From contig NZ_JAFBBS010000001.1 in the NCBI RefSeq assembly GCF_016907315.1, positions 2,976,001 to 3,040,000 of the forward strand: 64,000 nt of DNA, in the 5' to 3' direction. Below, piece by piece: positions 15,967-23,892 of this stretch (position 1 is the first letter of the stretch; the number at the start of each line of letters is the position of its first letter). The DNA is from Microbacterium esteraromaticum (GTDB lineage Bacteria > Actinomycetota > Actinomycetes > Actinomycetales > Microbacteriaceae). Both the position numbers and the translations under genes were made by a program. Below the pieces are notes generated by a model, which saw only the letters and a program-made list of their open reading frames with translations, was not told where the DNA came from and ran no database searches.

Positions 15967-17385
15967 TCACTTGATCTCGATCTTGGTGACCGAGCTGTCG
16001 TTCGCGATCTTGTCGGTCAGTGCCTGCAGCTGCTTCGTGATCTCGGCGACCGTCATCTTGCCGTCGAGGAACGAGTTCCAGATGGGCAGCTGGTCGGAGT
16101 TCATGCCGTACAGGTTGAACGACTTGATGGTGAAGACGTTCTCGCCCGCCGACGCCAGCAGCTCGGACTGCGACACGAGGGCGGTCGAACCGAAGCCATC
16201 GGCAGGAACGGTGTCCTTGACGATGGTCGGAGCGAGCTTCGCCTTGGCGAACGCAGTGGCCGACTCCTTCGACAGCATCGTGCGCAGCAGCTCCTTGCCG
16301 CCGGCCGGGTTCTTCGCCTTGGACGGGACGATGAACGGCTCGCCGGCCTCGGCGCGCATGGTGCCCTTCGGCGTGGTCTGCTTGTCGTCGAGGGGGAGTT
16401 CGGCGATGCCCTTCATCTTGAAGTTGTCGGCTGTCGTCTTCTTCATCTCGTTCTCGATCCACGAGCCCGACGGGTACAGCAGGGCCTCCTGGTCGAGGCT
16501 CCACTGCGACTGCGCCTGCGTGAACTGCGTGCCGCCACCGCCGGGCTTGACGTAGCCCGACTTGATGAGGTCGTGCAGGATCTCGAGGATGCCCTGGACG
16601 GCCGGGTGCGACCATGCCTTCGGGTCGAGGTTCTCGAGCGGCAGACGGAAGTCGTCACCGGCCTGGATGACAGCGGAGTCCACGACCATGGTCTGGTAGT
16701 AGGTCGCCGCCTCCTTGCCCCAGAGGAAGAGGTACTTGCCCTTGGCCTTCGCCTTCTCGCCGAGCGCCTTGAGGTCCTGCCACGAGGTGGGGACGTCCCA
16801 GCCGTTCTCCTCGAACAGGCTGGACGAGTACCAGATCCCGTAGACGGTCATGACGTAGTTCAGCGCGACGAAGCGGCCGTCGAACGTACCGGGAGCCTCG
16901 ACGCCGCCGAAGAGCGTGTCGCGGATCTTCTCGCCCTCGAGGTTCTCGGAGTCGAGCACGTCGTCGAGCTCCTCGAGCTGCTCGAGGATGGTGTTCCATC
17001 CGATCGAGTTGGCACCCGAGTTGTCGATGAGGTCCGGCGGGTTGCCGCCGACGAAACGGGGCTGCAGCTCCTGCGCGATCTTCGTGGACGACGAGACCTT
17101 CACGGACACGCCGTCGAGGTTCTTGTTGCCCTCCATGATCTTCGCGGCGCTCTCGACGTAGTCGATGCCGTAGCCGCCGTCGAAGATGACCGCGTCGACC
17201 TTGGCGTTGGCTGCGACGCCGAACGGGTTGTCGGCGCTCTTCTCTCCGCCGCCGGTGTTTCCGCCGCCTCCGCCGCCCGGCGCCGCGCACGAGGCGAGGG
17301 TCGCGCCGAACGGCAGCAGGATCGCTGCAGCGGCTGCGCCGCGCAGCAGGTTGCGACGGCTGATGGATGCTTCGTTGAGGTCCAT
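15967..17385 (-). CDS. N-acetylglucosamine/diacetylchitobiose-type ABC substrate-binding lipoprotein (NgcE-like)
   Basis: A 472-aa binding lipoprotein. The N-terminus combines a twin-arginine motif (SRRNLLRG) with a lipobox LASC, so it is likely exported folded and lipidated, followed by a Gly-rich linker. The mature start SADNPFGVAANAKVDAVIF and the blocks LQPRFVGGNPPDLIDNSGA and NYVMTVYGIWYS match my recollection of the NgcE family. The gene follows the SIS gene on the same strand and precedes two permeases. The substrate is inferred from family resemblance and the amino-sugar regulator, isomerase and kinase around it. Confidence 0.85.
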   Translation of the reverse strand: MDLNEASISRRNLLRGAAAAAILLPFGATLASCAAPGGGGGGNTGGGEKSADNPFGVAANAKVDAVIFDGGYGIDYVESAAKIMEGNKNLDGVSVKVSSSTKIAQELQPRFVGGNPPDLIDNSGANSIGWNTILEQLEELDDVLDSENLEGEKIRDTLFGGVEAPGTFDGRFVALNYVMTVYGIWYSSSLFEENGWDVPTSWQDLKALGEKAKAKGKYLFLWGKEAATYYQTMVVDSAVIQAGDDFRLPLENLDPKAWSHPAVQGILEILHDLIKSGYVKPGGGGTQFTQAQSQWSLDQEALLYPSGSWIENEMKKTTADNFKMKGIAELPLDDKQTTPKGTMRAEAGEPFIVPSKAKNPAGGKELLRTMLSKESATAFAKAKLAPTIVKDTVPADGFGSTALVSQSELLASAGENVFTIKSFNLYGMNSDQLPIWNSFLDGKMTVAEITKQLQALTDKIANDSSVTKIEIK

Positions 17386-17466
17386 CTCATTACCTTCCGT
17401 AGTGATTGATCGGTGTTCAGGGTCGGGTTCGTTGACGAGCTCAGGAACCCAGGTCGAGCTCGGAGG

Positions 17467-18219
17467 TCAAGCTCCCCGTCGCATTCGGCCCGCGTAGCGG
17501 TCCTCAAGGACGGAGTTGTGCTCATCGCCGCCGGGGATGTTGGCGGAGATGTACATCGGTGGGGTCTCGCCGCGGTCCGCGATCGTGCGCGCGACGCCGA
17601 GCGTCAGCAGCTGCGCGATGAAGGCGGCGGTGATCGATGAGATCGCGCCGGCGCCGATGCCGTCGGCGACCTCGAGGGTGGCGTCGCCGTACGGTGCGAG
17701 ATTGTCGATCACGACGTCGGCGACCTCGCTGAGGCGCTTGCCGCTCGGATGCTTGGGCTCGACACGGGCGGTGTGCTCGAGGCTGGTGACGGCGATGACG
17801 GAGTGGCCGCGCTCCTTCGCCCACAGCGCAGTGCCGACGATCGAGCCGTTCACGCCGGAGTTGGAGGCGATGAGGAACACATCGTGCTCGTTGACCGGAA
17901 CTGTCGCCATCAGCTCGTCGACCACCCATGGCTCCCTCTCGAGGGAGCCGGTGAGCACCTCGACCTCGCGGTCGCCGTGCATGACGATGTCGCGGAGCGC
18001 GAAGCGGTTGGTGGGGATGAGGCCTCCGGCGCGACCTGCGATCTCCATCGCGAAGGCCTCGGAGTGTCCGGTACCGAAGGCGTGGAGGACTCCGCCGCAG
18101 TCGAGCGCGGTGACCATGAGCGCGATCGCGGGGTCGAGGGCGCCCTGCTCGGCGTCCGCGGCCAGTCGTTCGAGACGGGTCGTCGCTTCATGCAGCAGCG
18201 CGGTAGGGGTGGCGCTCAT
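17467..18219 (-). CDS. SIS-domain protein (UPF0309-like sugar isomerase domain)
   Basis: A 250-aa SIS (sugar isomerase) protein that binds phosphosugars. The sugar-phosphate loop reads HAFGTGHSEAFAMEIAGRAGG, the second SIS block is DVFLIASNSGVNGSIVGTA, and the C-terminus has the GGDEHNSVLEDRY tail. It overlaps the RpiR regulator stop by 4 bases and lies 81 bases upstream of the NgcE-like gene. Within this module it may convert or sense an amino-sugar phosphate such as GlcNAc-6-P or MurNAc-6-P (inference); the sequence lacks a clear GlmS or NagB signature. Confidence 0.85.
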   Translation of the reverse strand: MSATPTALLHEATTRLERLAADAEQGALDPAIALMVTALDCGGVLHAFGTGHSEAFAMEIAGRAGGLIPTNRFALRDIVMHGDREVEVLTGSLEREPWVVDELMATVPVNEHDVFLIASNSGVNGSIVGTALWAKERGHSVIAVTSLEHTARVEPKHPSGKRLSEVADVVIDNLAPYGDATLEVADGIGAGAISSITAAFIAQLLTLGVARTIADRGETPPMYISANIPGGDEHNSVLEDRYAGRMRRGA

Positions 18220-19151
18220 CGGTTCTCCTGGGTGCCGGGGGCGGGCTTGGTGGTGCGCGGTGCGCGGCGGTGCGGGGCCACGGCCATCGCGCTGGCGGCG
18301 AGGCGGGTCGATGCGACGCCGAAGGTCTGCTGCGCGGCGAGCACGTAGAGCAGGTCGAGCACGAGCAGCTGCGAGTGCTTCACCGAGAGGTCGTCGGGGC
18401 GCAGATAGGCGGTCGGCTCTGCTGTGGCGAGCGAGATGTCGGCGAGGGCGGCCAGAGGCGACTCAGCGTCGTGGGTGATGGCCACGGTGAAGGCGCCCGC
18501 GGAGTGCGCCTGGGAGAGCATCTGCACGGTCTCCTCGGTGCGACCGGTGCTCGATATGCCGATCGCGATCGACGACTGGTCCTGCAGCACCGCGCTGGTG
18601 AGCCCGTCGTGCACGTCCGACCAGCTGTGGGCGTTGACCCCGATCCGGTACAGGCGCCCCTGGAACTCGCGGGCCATGACGCCGCTGCCGCCGACGCCGT
18701 AGATGTCGACGTGGCGGGCGGCCGTGATCGCATCGGCGGCGCGCAGCACCGAGTCGAGGTCGAGTCGGGTCGCCGTGCTCTGCAGGCTCTCGACGTGCAA
18801 TGACAGAAGGGTGTTGAGCACCTTGCCCGGCTCGTCCGATGCGCTCAGCTCGCGGCCCATGTCGGCCTGCCAGCTCTCGTCCGCGTCGCCGCGGCCGATC
18901 TCCGAGGCGACCCCGACGCGGAACTGCGTGTACCCGTCGAAGCCGAGCGCTCGGCAGAACCTGGTGACGGTCGCGGCAGAGGTTCCGGCCCGGTCTGCGA
19001 GCTCGGTGATGGTCAGCTCGACGGGGGCGGCGGGATGCTCGGTGACGACGTCGGCGATCTTGCTCATCGCTGCGGGCATCGCGCGTCGACGGTCTGCGAT
19101 GCGCCGTGCGATCGTCAGGCCGTTGCCGATGTCCCGGGTCCGTGGCACCAT
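18216..19151 (-). CDS. MurR/RpiR-family transcriptional regulator
   Basis: A 311-aa regulator with an N-terminal RpiR helix-turn-helix (ITELADRAGTSAATVTRFCRALGF, about residues 50-75) and a C-terminal SIS effector domain (DIYGVGGSGVMAREF; later SSTGRTEETVQ). RpiR proteins usually sense phosphorylated sugars. The start at 19151 is supported by TTGGAGG 2-8 bases upstream; the frame is open to 19211 but that overlaps the promoter. It is the first gene of the operon with SIS, NgcE, NgcF and NgcG genes and is divergent from a GlcNAc-kinase-like gene. It probably acts on the palindrome at 19212-19226, controlling both sides. Confidence 0.9.
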   Translation of the reverse strand: MVPRTRDIGNGLTIARRIADRRRAMPAAMSKIADVVTEHPAAPVELTITELADRAGTSAATVTRFCRALGFDGYTQFRVGVASEIGRGDADESWQADMGRELSASDEPGKVLNTLLSLHVESLQSTATRLDLDSVLRAADAITAARHVDIYGVGGSGVMAREFQGRLYRIGVNAHSWSDVHDGLTSAVLQDQSSIAIGISSTGRTEETVQMLSQAHSAGAFTVAITHDAESPLAALADISLATAEPTAYLRPDDLSVKHSQLLVLDLLYVLAAQQTFGVASTRLAASAMAVAPHRRAPRTTKPAPGTQENR

Positions 19152-19174
19152 TGCCTCCAACTTCTTCCGCGGTT

Positions 19175-19196
19175 CCGGGCGAGTGCTCTCGCCCGG
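19175..19196 (-). other. Hairpin in the 5' leader of the RpiR operon
   Basis: Perfect 9-bp stem CCGGGCGAG / CTCGCCCGG with a 4-base loop, lying between the predicted start of transcription (about 19208) and the ribosome site of the regulator gene. It could affect mRNA stability or translation. Confidence 0.5.
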
Positions 19197-19211
19197 CGAT
19201 CTCCGTTGCAA

Positions 19212-19226
19212 TGAAAACTATTCTCA
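19212..19226. promoter_or_regulatory. Palindromic operator candidate between RpiR operon and kinase
   Basis: TGAAAACTATTCTCA is an imperfect dyad (TGArAA...TTyTCA). It covers the -10 box of the RpiR operon promoter, so binding would block transcription. It lies 35 bases before the kinase start, so one site could serve both directions. Confidence 0.5.
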
Positions 19227-19243
19227 CGCGACGAAAACGTCAA
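19215..19243 (-). promoter_or_regulatory. Sigma-70-type promoter of the RpiR/SIS/Ngc operon
   Basis: On the minus strand, -35 TTGACG (19238-19243) and -10 TAGTTT (19215-19220) are separated by exactly 17 bases. Transcription would begin near 19208, giving a leader of about 57 bases. This is the clearest two-box promoter in the window. Confidence 0.7.
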
Positions 19244-19260
19244 ACAGGACAAGATCACAA

Positions 19261-20244
19261 ATGAATCACGAACCGCTGCTCGTCGGCGTCGACGCCGGGG
19301 GCACATCGACCCGGGCTGTGCTCACAGACCCCGCAGGTCGCTGTCTCGGCTACGGCGTCGGGGGCCGGGGAAACCCCATCTCCGCCGGCCCCGATCGAGC
19401 CGCGGCCGGTGTTCTGGATGCGATACGCGGCGCTCTCGCGACCACCGGGCGCGATCTCGCCGACGTCGACGTCATCGTGCCCGCCATGGCCGGCATGCGG
19501 GCATCCGGTGGCGGCGACTGGCTCATGCAGCGGCTCGCCCCCGCGGGGTTCCGGGGGACTCTCCGCTTCGAGTCCGACCTCCTCGCGGCGTATTTCAGCG
19601 GGGCGGCGGCGCCGCTGGGCTACGCGCTCGTCTCGGGTACGGGCGCGTGCGTCATCCGCGTGCAGGACGGCCGCATCGACGGTGCCGGTGACGGCCTCGG
19701 ATGGCTGCTCGGCGACCGGGGGAGCGGGTTCTGGATCGGCCACGCGATCGCGCGCGCAGCGGTGCAGGATCTCGATGGCACAGGGCCTGCCACCGCCCTC
19801 ACCGATCGCGTCCTCGCGCACTACGAGCTCGCACGCACCGAGGTTCGCACGGACGGTCGTCAGCTCGAGCTCGAAGAGCTGATCGGCCGGCTGTACGGGC
19901 ATCCGCCGATCGAGCTCGCCGGTCTCGCCCCGTACGCCTTCGACGTCGACGATGCGGTCGCGCACGGCATCCTCACCTCGGCAGGAGCGCACCTGGCCGA
20001 CACGCTCTCGGCCGTGCTGGCGGGTCCGGGGCCGGTGGTGATCGGCGGCAGCGTGCTGACCCGCTCCGGTCCGGTGCGCGACGCCTTCCTCGCACGACTC
20101 GGGGCCGCCGGTGAAGGCCTGGACCTGAGGTCGGTCAGCGACGGTGCCGTCGGTGCCGCGGTGCTCGCCGTGCGCGCTGCCGGAGGCGCCGCGGACGACG
20201 CCGTGCTCGGGCGCCTGACCGAGTCGGTGGCGGCGTTCCGGTAA
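19261..20244 (+). CDS. BadF/BadG-type ATPase, probable N-acetylglucosamine kinase
   Basis: A 327-aa ASKHA-fold kinase. The phosphate-1 loop is VGVDAGGTSTRAVL, the middle has GYALVSGTGACVI, and GDRGSGFWIGHAIAR is the signature of the BadF/NAGK-like group. No iron-sulphur-cluster Cys pattern of the benzoyl-CoA reductase activators is present, so a sugar kinase is more likely. It is divergently transcribed from the amino-sugar transporter operon, fitting phosphorylation of imported GlcNAc or related sugar in the cytoplasm. Starts at ATG 19261. No strong ribosome site precedes it. Confidence 0.85.
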   Translation: MNHEPLLVGVDAGGTSTRAVLTDPAGRCLGYGVGGRGNPISAGPDRAAAGVLDAIRGALATTGRDLADVDVIVPAMAGMRASGGGDWLMQRLAPAGFRGTLRFESDLLAAYFSGAAAPLGYALVSGTGACVIRVQDGRIDGAGDGLGWLLGDRGSGFWIGHAIARAAVQDLDGTGPATALTDRVLAHYELARTEVRTDGRQLELEELIGRLYGHPPIELAGLAPYAFDVDDAVAHGILTSAGAHLADTLSAVLAGPGPVVIGGSVLTRSGPVRDAFLARLGAAGEGLDLRSVSDGAVGAAVLAVRAAGGAADDAVLGRLTESVAAFR

Positions 20245-20261
20245 GAGGTTCTGGCGAGCCG

Positions 20262-20267
20262 TAGACT
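20262..20267 (+). promoter_or_regulatory. Predicted -10 element for argS
   Basis: TAGACT ends 9 bases before the ATG at 20277; the leader would be only 2-3 bases. Confidence 0.45.
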
Positions 20268-20276
20268 TGGCCGTCT

Positions 20277-21938
20277 ATGAACCCTGAAGCTCTCTCCGCC
20301 GCAGTCCTCGCCGTTCTCGACCCCATCGCGGTCTCGCTGCGACCGGACGAGCAGCTCGCGCTCGAGGCAGCGGACATCGTGCTGGAGCGCCCGCGCAACC
20401 GCGACCACGGCGACTGGTCCACCAACATCGCGATGCGCCTTGCCAAGCGGCTCGGCACGAACCCGCGCGACCTGGCCCAGCGCATCGCCGACGGACTCAC
20501 GCAGTCCGACGGCATCGCGGGGGTCGAGATCGCCGGCCCCGGGTTCATCAACATCCGCCTCGAGGCGGGCGCCGCCGGCGCGCTCGCGAAGACCATCGTC
20601 GACCAGGGCTCCGCCTACGGCACCAACGCCTCGCAGGCGGGCGTCTCGGTCAACGTCGAGTTCGTCTCGGCGAACCCCACCGGTCCGCTGCACATCGGCC
20701 ACACCCGCTGGGCGGCGCTCGGCGACTCGATCGTGCGCCTGCTGCTGGCCAGCGGCGCCCAGGCGGTGCGCGAGTACTACATCAACGACGCCGGCGCTCA
20801 GATGGAGCGCTTCGCGCGTTCGGTGCTCGCCGCGGCGAAGGGTGAGCCGACCCCGGAGGACGGCTATCCGGGTGCATACATCGCCGAACTCGCCCAGCGC
20901 GTGCTCACCGCGCACCCCGGCCTGCTCGATCTGCCCGAGGCGGAGCAGCTCGTCGTCGCCCGCGACCAGGCGTACGAGTATCAGCTCGCCGAGATCAAGG
21001 CATCCCTCGACGCCTTCAACGTGCCGTTCGACGTGTGGTTCTCCGAGCGCACGCTGCACGCAGACTCCGGGGGCCCGAGCCTCGTCGACCAGGCCGTCGA
21101 CCGTCTGCGTGCGCAGGGCCATGTCTTCGACGAAGAGGGCGCCGTGTGGGTGCGCACGACCGACTTCGGTGACGACAAGGATCGCGTGATCCGCCGCTCG
21201 AACGGCGAATACACCTACTTCGCCGCCGATGCCGCCTACTACCTCAACAAGGGCGACCGCGGCTTCCAGAACAAGATCTATCTGCTCGGGGCCGACCACC
21301 ACGGTTACGTGCACCGCCTCAAGGCGGTCGCGGGCGCGGCGGGAGAGGACCCCGAGAAGAACATCGAGGTGCTCATCGGCCAACTGGTCTCGGTGCGGGG
21401 CGCTCGCCTGTCGAAGCGCGCGGGGAACATCATCGAGATGGACGACCTTCGCTCGTGGATCGGCACGGACGCGCTGCGCTACGCGCTCGAGCGCTCACCA
21501 GCGGACTCGCCGCTCGACCTCGATCCCGAGCTGCTGCAGAAGCGCACCAATGACAATCCCGTGTTCTACGTGCAGTACGCCCACGCGCGCACCCACAACG
21601 TCTCCCGCAACGCCGCCGACTCCGGCGTCGATCGCTCGGAGTTCGCCCCCGAGCTGCTGACCCACGAGACCGAGAGCGCGCTGCTCGGCGCCCTGCAGGA
21701 GTTCCCGCGACTGGTGGCGTTCGCCGCCGAGGTGCGTGAGCCGCACCGCATCGCTCGCTACCTCGAGGAGCTCGCGGGGCTGTACCACCGCTGGTACGAC
21801 AACTGCCGTGTCATCCCCAAGGGCGACGACCCGATCGAGTCGGTGCACCGCACACGGCTGTGGCTGAACGACGCCACAGGACAGGTGCTGCGCAACGGAC
21901 TCGACCTGCTCGGCGTCTCGGCTCCCGAGAGGATGTGA
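20277..21938 (+). CDS. argS: Arginyl-tRNA synthetase
   Basis: Class I aminoacyl-tRNA synthetase (553 aa) charging tRNA-Arg. The N-terminal Add-1 domain is followed by the HIGH motif in SANPTGPLHIGHTRWA, the NDAGAQMERFARSV block, and the KMSKS-equivalent RLSKRAGNIIEM typical of ArgS. The C-terminal DALR anticodon-binding domain ends with WLNDATGQVLRNGLDLLGV and PERM, the usual ArgS terminus. Length is normal. A short AT-poor gap separates it from the kinase; the lmeA-like gene follows after 4 bases. Confidence 0.97.
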   Translation: MNPEALSAAVLAVLDPIAVSLRPDEQLALEAADIVLERPRNRDHGDWSTNIAMRLAKRLGTNPRDLAQRIADGLTQSDGIAGVEIAGPGFINIRLEAGAAGALAKTIVDQGSAYGTNASQAGVSVNVEFVSANPTGPLHIGHTRWAALGDSIVRLLLASGAQAVREYYINDAGAQMERFARSVLAAAKGEPTPEDGYPGAYIAELAQRVLTAHPGLLDLPEAEQLVVARDQAYEYQLAEIKASLDAFNVPFDVWFSERTLHADSGGPSLVDQAVDRLRAQGHVFDEEGAVWVRTTDFGDDKDRVIRRSNGEYTYFAADAAYYLNKGDRGFQNKIYLLGADHHGYVHRLKAVAGAAGEDPEKNIEVLIGQLVSVRGARLSKRAGNIIEMDDLRSWIGTDALRYALERSPADSPLDLDPELLQKRTNDNPVFYVQYAHARTHNVSRNAADSGVDRSEFAPELLTHETESALLGALQEFPRLVAFAAEVREPHRIARYLEELAGLYHRWYDNCRVIPKGDDPIESVHRTRLWLNDATGQVLRNGLDLLGVSAPERM

Positions 21939-21942
21939 CCGG

Positions 21943-22710
21943 ATGACGAGCGCATCGTCCGCCAGGCGCAGGGCGCGCTGGCCGTGGGTCGTGCTCGTCA
22001 TCGTGCTCGTGCTGGCCGCACTCGGGGTGGCGGCCGAGTTCATCGCCCGCTCGGTCGTACCGAGCACCGTCCGCTCACTCGTGATCGACAACCTCGACCT
22101 TCCCGCTGACCAGCAGCTCGACGTGCAGGTTCCGGGCATGATGCTCCCGCAGCTGATCGCCGGCACGTTGGACGAGGTGCGACTCGCCTCCGACGAGGTG
22201 ACTGTGGGCGGGATCAGCGGGTCGGCTCGGGTCACCGCCACTGACGTGCCCGTCAGCGGCGGGGCGCTGGGAGCGGCGAAGGGCACGGTCTCCATCGATC
22301 AGGACGAGTTCAGCTCTCTGCTCGACAGTGCCCAGCTGCCGGTCTCGCGCATCGCGCTGGCCGCGCCGAACGCCACCGTCGAGGGCGAGGTCGACCTGTT
22401 CGGCCGGCAGATCCCGGTGGGCATCACGGTCACCCCCGGCGCCGAAGACGGGGACCTGCTGCTCACGCCCGTGTCCCTCTCCCTGAACGGCATGGATGTG
22501 AACCTCGATGCGGTCTCCGGCATGATCGGCTCGGCAGGCGACACCATCACCCAGCCGCAGCGCGTGTGCATCGCCGACCGGCTGCCCGTGGGAATCACCC
22601 TCACCGGACTGCGCATCGAGGGGACCAGCGCCGTAGCCGACATCTCAGCCGACGGTCGGATCACGGTCGACCAGAAGCTGCTCGAGAACGGCACCTGCCC
22701 GCGGTCCTGA
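21943..22710 (+). CDS. LmeA-like (DUF2993) lipid-binding protein
   Basis: A 255-aa protein anchored by one N-terminal membrane segment (residues 14-32, after SARRRARWPW) with an extracytoplasmic DUF2993 domain. Beta-rich repeats such as VRLASDEVTVGGISGSARVTA and LLTPVSLSLNGMDVNLDAV fit the family, which includes mycobacterial LmeA, a phosphatidylinositide-binding protein. It starts 4 bases after argS and probably shares its transcript. The lipid ligand in this organism is unknown. It ends 3 bases from the convergent YihY gene. Confidence 0.85.
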   Translation: MTSASSARRRARWPWVVLVIVLVLAALGVAAEFIARSVVPSTVRSLVIDNLDLPADQQLDVQVPGMMLPQLIAGTLDEVRLASDEVTVGGISGSARVTATDVPVSGGALGAAKGTVSIDQDEFSSLLDSAQLPVSRIALAAPNATVEGEVDLFGRQIPVGITVTPGAEDGDLLLTPVSLSLNGMDVNLDAVSGMIGSAGDTITQPQRVCIADRLPVGITLTGLRIEGTSAVADISADGRITVDQKLLENGTCPRS

Positions 22711-22713
22711 GCG

Positions 22714-23766
22714 TCAGGGGTGATCGGGGGCCGCGGCCTTCTGGGCCGCTCGCAGAGTCGCCGTGGCGGCGCGCACGTCGTCCTCCGCCCTGCGCAGCGC
22801 GAACTCGGGCAGTGTGTCGGCACCGAAGCGCTCAGCCACCCTGTCGCTCTGCTCACGATGCGACACCGTGATGAGTGAACTCGCGAGCAGGATCACCTGC
22901 GTCGACAGGTTCAGCCAGAGCAGCAGCGCCAGCAGCGAGGCGAAGGAGGCGAGCAGGGGGTTGGACTTCGCGCCGCCGACGAACAGGCCTGACAGCTCCT
23001 GCAGCACCAGCAGTCCGGCCGCGCCGACGAGTGCACCGCCCCAGAGGGCCCCGCCCGAGGCGCGTACGCCCGACAGCATCCGGTACACGGCGGCGATCAG
23101 AAGTGCATCGAGGGCGAACACGATGACCAGAGAGAGAAGCCGCACCGTCCAGAACACAGCGGGGGAGTCGTCAGGCACGCCGAAGAGCCCTGCCATCCAG
23201 CTCACGACCGCATCACCGGCGAACGTGAGCGCGGCCGCGCCGACGAAGCCGCCGCCGATGATCAGCGCGAGCAGGATGCTGCGCAGCAGCACCAGCCACC
23301 ACGCCACGTCGGTCGATTCTGTGCCGGCGATCGTGCGGACGGCGTTGCGCATCGACCCGATGGCGCCCAGCGCCGAGCCGATGAGGCCGACGAGCGAGAT
23401 CACACCGGCCACGGACAGCCCGGCCGGGGCGGTGATCTCGTCGAGGTCGATGAGACCCTTCTCCTGGTCGGTGCTGACGAGCCCTGGCACAGCCGAGTCC
23501 ACCGCCGAGACCACGGCTGTCCAGGCGACCGCGTCCTGCGACAGCCACAGGGCGGCCGCGGAGAATCCGAGCAGCACTGCGGCGAAGACGCTGAACAGGG
23601 CTCGATATGTCACGGCGTCGGCGAGCATCGGGCCGCGCCTGCCGGTGTACAGCAGTGCGGCGCGGACGATCCGGAACCGCAGCAGCCTCCGGATGACGTC
23701 CGCGGACGTCCGTGCGAACCATCCCTGCTGCGCCGGGTGCGTGGTCGAATCTGCTTCTGAACTCAT
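22714..23766 (-). CDS. YihY/BrkB-family inner-membrane protein
   Basis: A 350-aa polytopic membrane protein with about six membrane helices, the family block MLADAVTYRALFSVFAAVLLGFSA near residue 50, and the later LLALLLWLNLSTQVILLASSLI. A charged cytoplasmic tail follows (about 295-350). Although once annotated as RNase BN, the family is not a nuclease; its role, possibly transport, is unsettled. The frame is open for hundreds of codons further upstream, but that part is antisense to lysA. The ATG at 23766 has GGAGAGG 4-10 bases upstream and is preferred over ATG 23778. Confidence 0.88.
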   Translation of the reverse strand: MSSEADSTTHPAQQGWFARTSADVIRRLLRFRIVRAALLYTGRRGPMLADAVTYRALFSVFAAVLLGFSAAALWLSQDAVAWTAVVSAVDSAVPGLVSTDQEKGLIDLDEITAPAGLSVAGVISLVGLIGSALGAIGSMRNAVRTIAGTESTDVAWWLVLLRSILLALIIGGGFVGAAALTFAGDAVVSWMAGLFGVPDDSPAVFWTVRLLSLVIVFALDALLIAAVYRMLSGVRASGGALWGGALVGAAGLLVLQELSGLFVGGAKSNPLLASFASLLALLLWLNLSTQVILLASSLITVSHREQSDRVAERFGADTLPEFALRRAEDDVRAATATLRAAQKAAAPDHP

Positions 23767-23892
23767 CGGCCTCTCCATCCTCTCCACACTATTCAGCACA
23801 TCGGAATGTGAGCAGGGGTTGACGCGGAGGTGTCTTAGAATCAGGGGCGACGTCGCCGACACGGCGAGACCCCGTGACCCGATTGGTGCTGC

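Noticed and set aside
15565-17409. Plus-strand 614-codon open frame opposite the NgcE-like and NgcF-like genes
   Set aside because: Pure shadow of two well-supported minus-strand genes, Arg/Asp/Val-rich, no start context.
23818-23837. Promoter pair TTGACG / TAGAAT upstream of lysA
   Set aside because: The two boxes are only 11 bases apart, far below the 16-18 needed, so they are not called as one promoter.
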